From the NCBI GenBank assembly GCA_023435435.1, contig JAEYRW010000069.1, positions 1 through 13,358 of the forward strand: 13,358 nt of DNA. Direction: 5' to 3'. The notes under the pieces were generated by a model. It was given only the letters and a program-made list of their open reading frames with translations, searched no databases and was not told where the DNA came from. This DNA comes from Bacillota bacterium (GTDB lineage: Bacteria; Bacillota; Clostridia; Christensenellales; Aristaeellaceae). Both the position numbers and the translations under genes were made by a program. Below, in pieces: positions 1-6,457 of the stretch (its first letter is position 1; each line of letters begins with the position of its first letter).

Positions 1-57
1 CTTTGAACGCGAACACGCTCTATATGTCAGACGCGCAATCCGGTCCGTTTGTTCCAT
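1..57 (-). CDS. Possible start of a further operon gene, cut by the left edge
   Basis: Eleven bases after the rimI stop, an ATG on the minus strand opens a frame that stays open to the window edge (19 codons, beginning MEQTDRIARLTYRAC). A TTG two codons upstream (63) has AGGAA about 8 nt before it and could be the true start. The position suggests the next gene of the galK-to-rimI operon. The visible residues do not resemble the start of TsaD, the gene most often expected beside tsaB and rimI. Nineteen codons are too few to assign a function, and the frame could be chance in this composition. Confidence 0.3.
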   Translation of the reverse strand, partial: MEQTDRIARLTYRACSRSK

Positions 58-68
58 ATTCAACCAAA

Positions 69-560
69 TTATTCCTGCACCAGCATCGGATCGTTGTCCG
101 GGTTGCCCTCGGGCAGATGCTCCAGCGCCATCACGAGCGCATCCTCGCGGTTATCCTCGTAATAGCGTTTGCGGTAGCCGACATCCGTGAAGCCGAGCTT
201 GTGGTAAAGGTTTTGGGCGACCTTGTTGGAGCGGCGGCACTCAAGGGTCATCCATGTCATCCCGTTTTCGGCGGCGAGGCGGATGAGGGCGCGCATGAGC
301 GCCTCACCGATGCCCTGGCCCCGGGCGTCGGCGCGCACGGCGACGTTGGTGACGTGTGCCTCGTCGAGTACGAACCACATGCCCGCGTAGCCGAGAATTT
401 CACCGCTTTCCCGCGCGACGAGGTAGCGCGCGCAAACGTTTTCGGTCACCTCGCGCGCAAGGGACGCCCGCGACCAGGGCACGGCGAAGGTCGCGCGTTC
501 AATCTGCTCGACCTGGTCGACGTCCTCGATGGTCATCATGGAAAACACAGGCTCACGCAT
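69..560 (-). CDS. rimI: Ribosomal-protein-alanine N-acetyltransferase RimI (GNAT family)
   Basis: This 163-aa GNAT-fold protein should use acetyl-CoA to acetylate the N-terminal alanine of ribosomal protein S18 in the cytoplasm. Visible landmarks are the N-terminal substrate-side PW (28-29), the acetyl-CoA loop R-G-Q-G-I-G (80-84), LECRRSN (106-112) and the C-terminal LYHKLGF (118-124) followed by RKRYYEDNREDA, all typical of RimI. The length matches the family (about 150-165 aa). The ATG at 560 is preferred over the internal MM (residues 8-9) because GCGAGG lies about 7 nt upstream. Its start overlaps the tsaB stop by 8 bp, which suggests translational coupling. The RimI assignment rests on the motifs plus the tsaE-tsaB neighbourhood; exact substrates may differ, as GNAT enzymes are versatile. 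Confidence 0.9.
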   Translation of the reverse strand: MREPVFSMMTIEDVDQVEQIERATFAVPWSRASLAREVTENVCARYLVARESGEILGYAGMWFVLDEAHVTNVAVRADARGQGIGEALMRALIRLAAENGMTWMTLECRRSNKVAQNLYHKLGFTDVGYRKRYYEDNREDALVMALEHLPEGNPDNDPMLVQE

Positions 561-1251
561 GGGAAAGCCTCGCCATCCGCTCGCGCTCGGCCTGTGGCTT
601 CCGAAGGTATACGGGCAAAAGCGCCCGGGCCTCCACCCACTCGTCCTGCTTCTGCGCGGCGAGCAGCGCCACGGCGTCCGCGCGCAGCGACAGAAGGTTC
701 TCGGGCGGCAAAAATGCCCGGTCGCCCAGCAGGGCCTTGATCCTTTCCGCGTTCACGGGCACGCCGTCGCCCACAAAGGCGCACTTCCCGCAGGGTGGGA
801 GCGCCCGGATAAAATCTTCGAGGGAACACGCGTCGTCGTCGAGGACGCGAACGGGCCAGCCGCTTTCCACGTCGAACGCGGCGCAGTAGACCTGTCCCCG
901 CCGGGCGTCGAGGATGGGACAAACGATCCCGCCAAAACCCGCGAGGTTCATCGAAAGCGCCTCCAGCGCGTGGACGGGCGCGCAGGGTTTTCCCCACGCG
1001 TGCGCAAAGCCCTTTGCCGCGCACACGCCGATGCGCACGCCGGTAAAGGAGCCCGGCCCGGCCACCACGGCGAAAAGATCAATCTCGCGCGCGGTCAGCC
1101 CGGCGGCATCCAGGGCGCGGTCCACGGCGGGCATGATGGTCTCGGAATGGGTCAGCCCCGTGTCCATTTCGATGAGCTGGGCGATCCGCCCGTCCGTCAT
1201 GACGCAGCAGCCCGCCACGGGGCCGGAGGTGTCAATGGCTAATATGTTCAA
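553..1251 (-). CDS. tsaB: tRNA t6A biosynthesis protein TsaB
   Basis: This 232-aa protein is the inactive-ASKHA partner of TsaD in the complex that transfers threonylcarbamoyl to A37 of ANN-decoding tRNAs. It begins with LAIDTS (4-9), has HSE at 35-37, the diagnostic GPGSFTGVRIG (65-75), a DARRGQVY segment and a C-terminal PVYLRKPQAER typical of TsaB. The start is taken as TTG at 1251, whose T-T-G-A overlaps the tsaE stop. The longer in-frame extension to 1380 lies wholly inside tsaE and carries no family sequence. Its own stop overlaps the rimI start by 8 bp. TsaC and TsaD, needed for the pathway, are not in the window. Confidence 0.93.
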   Translation of the reverse strand: MNILAIDTSGPVAGCCVMTDGRIAQLIEMDTGLTHSETIMPAVDRALDAAGLTAREIDLFAVVAGPGSFTGVRIGVCAAKGFAHAWGKPCAPVHALEALSMNLAGFGGIVCPILDARRGQVYCAAFDVESGWPVRVLDDDACSLEDFIRALPPCGKCAFVGDGVPVNAERIKALLGDRAFLPPENLLSLRADAVALLAAQKQDEWVEARALLPVYLRKPQAERERMARLSHA

Positions 1252-1691
1252 GCGTGCGCCTCCCATTCCTCGAGCCCGGGGCGCGCCGCGGTCTCGATGA
1301 TCCGTTCGTCCTCGGCATCCCCGCGCGCAATTCGCACGCGCACCGCGCCCGCGGGATTTAAATCGGCCATCTCCGGCCACTCCACCACGGCGATTCCGTC
1401 GCCGCCCAAAAACTCCTCCAGCCCCGCCGCGTAGAACTCGTCGGGGTCAGAGAGTCGGTAGAGATCAAAGTGATAGAGCCTTTTCGCGCCCTCGTAGGGA
1501 ATCATGATGGTGAATGTCGGGCTGGGCATCGGCCCCGCAATCCCGCACGCGGCAGCGATTCCCCGTGCGAGCACGGATTTGCCCGCGCCCAGCTCCCCGG
1601 ACAAAAGCACACAGTCGCCCGGGGCGAGATCCGCCCCGAGCGCCGCGCCGAATTCAAATGTGCCCTGCGCACCGCGCGTCAGATATCTCAT
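1248..1691 (-). CDS. tsaE: tRNA t6A biosynthesis ATPase TsaE
   Basis: This 147-aa P-loop ATPase supports turnover of the TsaB-TsaD complex in t6A synthesis. The Walker A motif GELGAGKS is at 32-39. It is followed by the family motifs SPTFT (57-61), HFDLYRL (74-80) and a VEWPE near 103-107, in the usual TsaE order. The size is normal (about 140-160 aa). The ATG overlaps the stop of the upstream amidohydrolase as ATGA, and its stop overlaps the tsaB TTG start as TTGA. The gene therefore sits in a tightly coupled minus-strand operon with no promoter of its own visible. No unusual residues were seen. Confidence 0.95.
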   Translation of the reverse strand: MRYLTRGAQGTFEFGAALGADLAPGDCVLLSGELGAGKSVLARGIAAACGIAGPMPSPTFTIMIPYEGAKRLYHFDLYRLSDPDEFYAAGLEEFLGGDGIAVVEWPEMADLNPAGAVRVRIARGDAEDERIIETAARPGLEEWEAHA

Positions 1692-2842
1692 CGTTCGAAA
1701 ACCACGTCTCCGTTGATGACCGTCAGGGCCACCTTGCTGCGGCAGTCCAGCGGGTCCCCTTCGTACATGACCACATCCGCGTCCTTGCCCTCCGCGAGGG
1801 AGCCGAGCTTATCCTCGAGGCCGATCATCTTGGCGGCGTTCGCGGTGATGGCCTTCATCGCCTCGTACTCCGGCAGCCCCTCGGCCACGCAGATGCCCGC
1901 CTGCACGCGCAAATGCTGGATGGGGATCACCGGATGATCCGTCATGAGGGCGAAGGGTACGCCCGCCTTGTAGAACGCATAGGGCGCGCGGAACGTCTTG
2001 TTCCGAAGCTCGATTTTGGATCGCTCACCGAAGATGGGCCCCAGAATGCAGCCCACGATGTCGGCCTTCTTGAGCTCGTCGAGGATCAGATGGCCCTCGG
2101 TGCAATGATCGATGGTGGCCTTGAGGCCGAACTCGTCCGCCAGCCGGATGGCGGTGAGAATATCGTCCGCGCGGTGTGCATGCATCTTGACGGGAATCTC
2201 GCCCCGCAGCGCGCTTGCGAGCACCTCGAGCCCCAAATCCCGCGCCGGGCGCTTGTCGGGATCGGGATTGTACGACTTGTCCATGTACTCCCGCGCCTTG
2301 AGAAACGCCTCGCGGAAGATGGCGGCGGTGGCCATGCGCGTGGACGGGGACTTCTTGAGTCCCGAATAGCACCTCTTGGGATTTTCCCCGAAGGCGCTTT
2401 TGAGAGACTGGGGCTCCTTTACGACCATTTCGGCCATGGTGCGGCCCGCCGTCTTCATGGCGAGGAACTGCCCGCCGATGACGTTGGCCGAGCCGGGTCC
2501 CGTGCACGCGGTGGTCACGCCGCCCTCCACCGCCTCGCGGAAGCAGGGATCCACCGGGTTCACCGCGTCCAGCGCCCGCAGCGCCGGGGAAACGGGCTCG
2601 ACGATCTCGTTGCCATCCGCGCCCTCGAAGCCCATGCCGTCCTCCCACATGCCGATGTGGCAGTGGGCGTCCACGATTCCGGGCATCACCACGCGCCCCT
2701 TGGCGTCGAACACCTTGGCGCCGGGCGCGGAAAGGTTCTGCCCCACGGCAATGATCTTCGCGCCGTCCATCAGCACATCGCCGCGCTCCACGCGGCCGCC
2801 CTTGTCCATTGTATAGAGATCGGCATTCTTGATGAGAATCAT
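1688..2842 (-). CDS. Metal-dependent amidohydrolase (imidazolonepropionase-like, COG1228)
   Basis: This 384-aa TIM-barrel amidohydrolase should hydrolyse a C-N bond using one or two divalent metals. It has the N-terminal beta-sandwich start (ILIKNADLYTMD), the metal motif DAHCHIG (H60, H62), further histidines at KMHAHRADD (H221, H223) and DHCTEGH (H246, H251), the catalytic-type Asp in MTDHP (D302), and a C-terminal NAAKMIGLEDKLGSLAEGKDAD segment typical of the family. No signal peptide is seen, so it is probably cytoplasmic. ATG 2842 was chosen because AGGGAGG lies about 6 nt upstream; it sits 11 bp after the galK stop. The substrate is unknown: it is not clearly HutI (no hut genes nearby), and dipeptidase or deaminase-like activities are possible. 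Confidence 0.88.
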   Translation of the reverse strand: MILIKNADLYTMDKGGRVERGDVLMDGAKIIAVGQNLSAPGAKVFDAKGRVVMPGIVDAHCHIGMWEDGMGFEGADGNEIVEPVSPALRALDAVNPVDPCFREAVEGGVTTACTGPGSANVIGGQFLAMKTAGRTMAEMVVKEPQSLKSAFGENPKRCYSGLKKSPSTRMATAAIFREAFLKAREYMDKSYNPDPDKRPARDLGLEVLASALRGEIPVKMHAHRADDILTAIRLADEFGLKATIDHCTEGHLILDELKKADIVGCILGPIFGERSKIELRNKTFRAPYAFYKAGVPFALMTDHPVIPIQHLRVQAGICVAEGLPEYEAMKAITANAAKMIGLEDKLGSLAEGKDADVVMYEGDPLDCRSKVALTVINGDVVFER

Positions 2843-2853
2843 ATGTACCCTCC

Positions 2854-4101
2854 CTATTTTATGTATACGGCGCCCTCGGGCCGGATGGCAAGCACCTTCA
2901 CCGCCCCCTCGCCGAACGTGGCGTCCATGGTCGCGCGGTATGCTTCCGTCATGTCCTTGGGCACAAACGCCAGAATCGTCCCCGCGAAGCCGCCGCCGTG
3001 GATGCGCCAGGCGCCCTTCCCCGCGAGCATGCGCCCGCTCATCTCCAGCGCCAGGCACATCTCCTGATTGTCGGATTTCGCGACGTACAGGTTCTGCAAA
3101 AGCTTCCAGCTCGATTCGCCGGACGCGACGACGGCCCCAAAGAACGCGCCGATGTCGTCCCGCTTCAGCGCATCCACCGCCTCGCCCACCCGCGCGGTCT
3201 CGTCCGCGAAGTGGAGGGCCCGCAGAATCGCGCGGTCCGGCACATTGTTCTTGAGCGCGGGGATCGCCTTCATGATCTCGTCCGCGGTAAGGCCCGCCAG
3301 CACTTCCCTGCCCATTCGGGCCGCCACGGCCTTCATCTCGGCGGGAATCGCGGCGTAATCGGCGGTGAGGTTCCCGTGCTCGCCGCCCGCGGACACCACG
3401 CATACGTCGTAGCCCTTCTTCCCGAAATCGCAGGAAATGGCCTCCACCGCGGGCGCCTCCGGGCCAAAATCGATGGTCACAAGGTCCCCGACGGCGCTCG
3501 CCATCTGGTCCATGAGCCCGCAGGGCTTCCCAAAGAAGTTGTTTTCCGCGTACTGGGCGATCTGGGCGCTCAGCTTGGGATCGACGACCCAGCCGTTGTA
3601 GAGCGCGTCAAAAATCGCCACCAGAAGCACCTCGAACGCCGCCGAGGACGAAAGGCCGGAGCCCTTGAGCACCGTCGAATTGACGCACGCGGAGAATCCG
3701 CCGACCTCATAGCCCAATTCCTTCATGCGCGCGGCGACCCCCCGGATGAGGGAAAGCGTCGTCTCCCGCTCGCTGGGCACGCTCTGAAGGGACTGAAGGC
3801 AAACCCGGAACGGTCGGGAATAGCCGTCGGAATACAGTTCCACGCGCATGTCGTTCCGCCTGGCCACAGCCGCGACGGTATCCATGTCCACGGCCGCCGC
3901 CAGCACGCGCCCGCGGTTGTGGTCGGTGTGGTTGCCGATCACCTCGGTGCGCCCGGGCGCGGACACGAACATCTCCGGTTCCTGGGAAAATCGTTTGCGG
4001 AAGCCGTCTGCCAACGCTTCGTACCTGGTGAACTGATCGGTCCCCGCGTAGAGCGCGTCCATGCGTGCTGCGTTTGCCGTCAAAATCGATCGCACATCCA
4101 T
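2854..4101 (-). CDS. galK: Galactokinase
   Basis: This GHMP-family kinase converts galactose and ATP to galactose-1-phosphate, the first Leloir step, in the cytoplasm. Using the 415-aa form, the galactokinase signature GRTEVIGNHTDHN spans 50-62 (Firmicutes-type NHTDH rather than EHTDY). The phosphate-binding GSGLSSSAA is at 147-155, CGLMDQ with the likely catalytic Asp (D198) at 194-199, and the C-terminal GGGFAG motif near 365. I place the start at ATG 4101 because an AAGGTGGGG Shine-Dalgarno lies about 8 nt upstream. An in-frame ATG at 4131 would add ten residues, but it sits almost on the predicted transcription start. The gene is divergent from galT and heads the operon running through rimI. 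Confidence 0.93.
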   Translation of the reverse strand: MDVRSILTANAARMDALYAGTDQFTRYEALADGFRKRFSQEPEMFVSAPGRTEVIGNHTDHNRGRVLAAAVDMDTVAAVARRNDMRVELYSDGYSRPFRVCLQSLQSVPSERETTLSLIRGVAARMKELGYEVGGFSACVNSTVLKGSGLSSSAAFEVLLVAIFDALYNGWVVDPKLSAQIAQYAENNFFGKPCGLMDQMASAVGDLVTIDFGPEAPAVEAISCDFGKKGYDVCVVSAGGEHGNLTADYAAIPAEMKAVAARMGREVLAGLTADEIMKAIPALKNNVPDRAILRALHFADETARVGEAVDALKRDDIGAFFGAVVASGESSWKLLQNLYVAKSDNQEMCLALEMSGRMLAGKGAWRIHGGGFAGTILAFVPKDMTEAYRATMDATFGEGAVKVLAIRPEGAVYIK

Positions 4102-4136
4102 CTGAAACCCCACCTTGCTGGAAAGTATCATGAATT

Positions 4137-4165
4137 ATTTTACCCCGGTGCCATAACAGAAGCAA
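4137..4165 (-). promoter_or_regulatory. Predicted sigma-70-type promoter for the galK operon
   Basis: Read on the minus strand, TTGCTT (4165-4160) is followed by a 17-bp spacer and TAAAAT (4142-4137). The -10 matches consensus at 5 of 6 positions and the -35 is weak. Transcription would begin near 4130, giving a leader of about 29 nt that contains the galK Shine-Dalgarno. Confidence 0.5.
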
Positions 4166-4187
4166 GGATAAATTAAAATCTTTACGA

Positions 4188-4216
4188 TTGACACGTCCTT
4201 GCGCGTGCCGGATAAT
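4188..4216 (+). promoter_or_regulatory. Predicted strong sigma-70-type promoter for galT
   Basis: A perfect TTGACA (4188-4193) is followed by exactly 17 bp and GATAAT (4211-4216, 5 of 6 consensus). Transcription would start near 4223, about 24 nt before the galT ATG. It overlaps the divergent galK control region, so one regulator could act on both. No clear GalR-type operator palindrome was seen between the two promoters. Confidence 0.75.
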
Positions 4217-4246
4217 GGATTGGACGCACAAAAAGGAGAGAACCGT

Positions 4247-5764
4247 ATGCAGAAGCTTGCAACCAGTGTCATTTACCGCCTGCTCGACTTCGCGCAGGCG
4301 CGCGGCCTCGTCTATCCCATCGACCGCGCCTATTGTCTCAACAGGCTCCTTGAAATCATGGGGCTTTCCGCGCCGGAGGAGATCGAATACGCCCCCGAAC
4401 CCGTGCCGGAAACGGCGGAAAAAGATCTCGAGGCCCTGGCCGACTGCGCCCGGGAGCTGGGCATCATCGGGGAAAGCGACGAAACGCGCGACCTTTTCAT
4501 GGCGAAGGTCATGGGCGCGCTGACGCCCGCGCCCGCCGAGGTGCGCGAGACGTTCGCGAAACTCTCGGAGGTGTCCCCCGCGGCGGCCACGGACTGGTTC
4601 TACGCCCTGTGCCGCGCAAACGATTATATCAAGGTATCCCGCATCGCGAAAAACGAGCGCTTTTTTGAAGACTCCCCCTGCGGGCGGCTGGAGATCACCA
4701 TCAACCTCTCCAAGCCCGAGAAGGACCCCCGCGACATCGCGGCTGCGCGCGCGCTCCCGCAGGTGGGTTATCCCAAGTGCATGCTCTGCGTCGAAAACGT
4801 GGGCTACGCGGGCCGCGTCGGCTCTCCCGCCCGCCAGAACCACCGCATGGTGCCCCTGAAGCTGGACGGAGAGAATTGGTTTTTGCAGTACTCCCCCTAC
4901 CTGTACTACGACGAACATTTAATCGTGCTCAACGAAAAGCACGTACCCATGGCCATTACCGAAAGGACGTTTGTCCGGCTCTTCGACTTCGTGTCCCGCT
5001 TCCCCCATTACTTCCTCGGCTCCAACGCCGATCTGCCCATCGTGGGCGGCTCGATTCTCAACCATGACCACTTCCAGGGCGGCCGTCACCGGTTCCCCAT
5101 GGACGACGCCGGGACCAAAATCGCTCTTTCGGGCGTACCGGGCGTCGAGGCCGAAATCGCGGACTGGCCCATGACCTGCATCCGGCTGCGCGGCCGGGAC
5201 AGAAACGTCCTCACCGCGACGGCGCTGCGCATCCTCGAAGGCTGGCGCGCCTATTCCGACCCCCGGCGCGGCATTTTCGCGGAAACGGATGGCGTCCCCC
5301 ACAACACAATCACCCCGATCCTGCGCATCGAGGACGCCCAATGGAAGCTCGATCTCGTCCTGCGCAACAACCTCACGACGCCCGAACATCCCCTGGGCGT
5401 ATTCCATCCCCACGAGGATCTGCACCATGTCAAGAAGGAAAACATCGGGCTCATCGAAGTGATGGGCATGTTCATTCTGCCCGGACGTCTGGTGGCCGAG
5501 TTTGCGCAGCTGCGGAAGTACCTCACCGGACAGACGCCCCTTTCCGAGGTTCCGCCCGAGGATTCCCCCGTACGCAAGCATTATTCCTGGGTCACCGAAA
5601 TCGCAAAGGAGACTGGGACGAGCCTCTCCGCGGAACAGGCGGACGCCGCCATCCGCAGGGCGCTTTCCCAAAAGTGCGCCAGGGTGCTGGCCGATGCGGG
5701 CGTCATGAAGGACGACGCGGGCACCCTCCGCTTCCTGGAAACGGTGGGTTTTACCAAAAAGTAA
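4247..5764 (+). CDS. galT: UDP-glucose--hexose-1-phosphate uridylyltransferase, class II
   Basis: This 505-aa enzyme exchanges UMP between UDP-glucose and galactose-1-phosphate, giving UDP-galactose and glucose-1-phosphate. It is the long Firmicutes class II form (about 490-510 aa), not the 350-aa E. coli type. Diagnostic segments are the N-terminal AIYRLL-like helix, YPKCMLCVENVGYAGR (175-190), QNHRMVPL (197-204), GGSILNHDHFQGGRH (267-281) with its histidine-rich active-site stretch, and HPHEDLHHVKKENIGLIEVMG near 390. ATG 4247 is supported by AAGGAGAG ending 6-8 nt upstream, and by the promoter, which lies downstream of the only earlier in-frame start (TTG 4199). GalK is encoded divergently next door; galE is absent from the window. 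Confidence 0.95.
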   Translation: MQKLATSVIYRLLDFAQARGLVYPIDRAYCLNRLLEIMGLSAPEEIEYAPEPVPETAEKDLEALADCARELGIIGESDETRDLFMAKVMGALTPAPAEVRETFAKLSEVSPAAATDWFYALCRANDYIKVSRIAKNERFFEDSPCGRLEITINLSKPEKDPRDIAAARALPQVGYPKCMLCVENVGYAGRVGSPARQNHRMVPLKLDGENWFLQYSPYLYYDEHLIVLNEKHVPMAITERTFVRLFDFVSRFPHYFLGSNADLPIVGGSILNHDHFQGGRHRFPMDDAGTKIALSGVPGVEAEIADWPMTCIRLRGRDRNVLTATALRILEGWRAYSDPRRGIFAETDGVPHNTITPILRIEDAQWKLDLVLRNNLTTPEHPLGVFHPHEDLHHVKKENIGLIEVMGMFILPGRLVAEFAQLRKYLTGQTPLSEVPPEDSPVRKHYSWVTEIAKETGTSLSAEQADAAIRRALSQKCARVLADAGVMKDDAGTLRFLETVGFTKK

Positions 5765-5776
5765 CGCACTCGGGGG

Positions 5777-5805
5777 TTGACGGATTTCGTTTCGCAGCGT
5801 AATAT
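5777..5805 (+). promoter_or_regulatory. Predicted promoter for the leader/ABC exporter operon
   Basis: TTGACG (5777-5782, 5 of 6) is followed by 17 bp and TAATAT (5800-5805, 4 of 6). Transcription would start near 5812 and run through the leader ORF and terminator below. No terminator separates it from galT, so some galT transcripts may also enter this leader. Confidence 0.6.
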
Positions 5806-5847
5806 ACTTTGCAACAATCAATTCAAATTTGAGGGAGGCGCGTCAGG

Positions 5848-5913
5848 ATGAAGCCGTGTTTCGAGTATCAGTGGATGCTTCAGGTTATTATCATCCCGGC
5901 GCGTTCCGCATAG
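5848..5913 (+). CDS. Candidate leader peptide (21 codons)
   Basis: This ATG-to-TAG frame encodes MKPCFEYQWMLQVIIIPARSA. It is preceded by a strong AGGGAGG (5832-5838) with a 9-nt spacer and lies about 36 nt from the predicted transcription start. It carries one each of Phe, Tyr and Trp within five residues (5, 7, 9) and three consecutive Ile codons (ATT, ATC, ATC). Its last codons form one arm of a hairpin that competes with the next hairpin, and an intrinsic terminator follows. This arrangement is the pattern of a translated attenuator leader. I know of no named family for this peptide. What the ribosome would sense (aromatic residues, Ile, or a drug that stalls it) is not determined. Confidence 0.6.
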   Translation: MKPCFEYQWMLQVIIIPARSA

Positions 5914-5951
5914 CATAACAGATGCGGCCGCGCGGGGAGCGCGACCGCATC
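5899..5951 (+). promoter_or_regulatory. Mutually exclusive leader hairpins (attenuator switch)
   Basis: Three segments are seen. Segment 1 (5899-5911, GCGCG-TT-CCGCAT) covers the end of the leader ORF. Segment 2 (5921-5933) is GATGCGG-C-CGCGC. Segment 3 (5939-5951) is GCGCG-A-CCGCATC. Segments 1 and 3 are near copies and each can pair with segment 2: 11 bp with a small internal loop for 1:2, 12 bp with one mismatch for 2:3. Only one pairing can exist at a time, and a ribosome at the leader stop would cover segment 1. The 2:3 hairpin is not followed by a T-run, so it is not itself a terminator. CGACC in segment 3 (5942-5946) can also pair with GGTCG (5969-5973) in the terminator's left arm. 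Confidence 0.6.
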
Positions 5952-5964
5952 GACTGAAAAAATC

Positions 5965-5994
5965 ACGGGGTCGGTGCATGCCGGCCCCGTTTTT
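5965..5994 (+). terminator. Intrinsic terminator in the leader, upstream of the exporter genes
   Basis: A 10-bp stem (5965-5974 with 5981-5990, one T-G wobble) encloses the loop TGCATG and runs directly into TTTTT (5990-5994). An A-run at 5957-5962 mirrors the T-run, so it could also work on the other strand. It lies between the leader ORF and the next gene's Shine-Dalgarno (6010), where it would decide expression of the exporter operon. Confidence 0.8.
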
Positions 5995-6022
5995 GTATAT
6001 TCAAAAACCGGAGGAGCCGGCG

Positions 6023-6457
6023 ATGATCGATACGCAGAAATACTGCCGGATTCAGGGCAGGGACGTCGCCTACCGAACGGGCAGGCCCGTGGGCGCCTTC
6101 GCGGCGGAGTGGCGGATGATCCGCGCGGACGTTTTCAGCGAGGCCGACGGGGCCGCGTTCCGCGCGATCGAGAAATGGTTCGTCGAAAACCTCCCGGAAC
6201 CTCCGTTTTATGCCGACGACGCGCCCGGAAAGCTCATACCCTTTTTCAAAACGAATGCGGCAAGGCAGATGCTCGAAAAGCTGCTCCCCGTCATCGCCCT
6301 GTTTGACAAGTATGACTACGCCTACGACGTCGTGTTTACCAACCACGTGGGAACTGTCGTCTACGAAGACGATTACCAGGTCGCCGTCCTTGGCGAGCGA
6401 CCAAAACGAATCGATGGGAGGAATCGAAAATGGAATGCGTGTTGGCCAGGGGACTGA
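6023..6457 (+). CDS. Conserved-looking protein of unknown function, first gene of the ABC operon
   Basis: This encodes a 144-aa soluble, acidic protein with no signal peptide or membrane segment. I do not recognise its family. It has an aromatic-rich, well-ordered look (EWRMIRADVFSEADG at 28-42, WFVENLPEPPFYADD at 52-66, VVYEDDYQVAV at 112-122), which suggests a real globular domain rather than chance coding. ATG 6023 is chosen because GGAGG (6010-6014) lies 8 nt upstream; an in-frame ATG at 5978 sits in the terminator loop and is unlikely. Its last 28 bp overlap the start of the ATPase gene, and the final 20 or so residues are rich in Arg/Lys and Trp, as expected where the overlap constrains the sequence. 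Coupling to the exporter suggests a related role, but that is inference. Confidence 0.75.
   Translation: MIDTQKYCRIQGRDVAYRTGRPVGAFAAEWRMIRADVFSEADGAAFRAIEKWFVENLPEPPFYADDAPGKLIPFFKTNAARQMLEKLLPVIALFDKYDYAYDVVFTNHVGTVVYEDDYQVAVLGERPKRIDGRNRKWNACWPGD

Noticed and set aside
1252..1380. ATG-initiated 43-residue extension of tsaB
   Set aside because: It lies wholly inside tsaE, has no TsaB-like sequence, and the family start (NILAIDTS) begins at the TTG at 1251.
1514..3067. Long plus-strand open frame opposite tsaE, the amidohydrolase and galK
   Set aside because: It is antisense to three clear genes, rich in His, Arg and Ala as expected for a GC-rich shadow frame, and shows no domain.
2998..4176. 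Plus-strand open frame of 392 codons opposite galK
   Set aside because: Galactokinase motifs are unmistakable on the other strand; this frame has no recognisable motif or ribosome site.
4199..4246. Earlier TTG start for galT
   Set aside because: It lies upstream of the -10 box at 4211-4216, so it would not be in the mRNA; ATG 4247 has AAGGAGAG.
4102..4246. GalR/LacI-type or CcpA operator between galK and galT
   Set aside because: No convincing dyad or cre-like sequence was seen by eye, although shared regulation would be plausible.
3707..4918. Minus-strand open frame across the galK 5' end, the divergent promoters and galT
   Set aside because: It crosses two predicted promoters and two well-supported genes in shadow frames.
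5921..5951. First leader hairpin as a terminator
   Set aside because: The stem is strong but is followed by GACTGAAAAAA, not a T-run; it fits a regulatory hairpin better.
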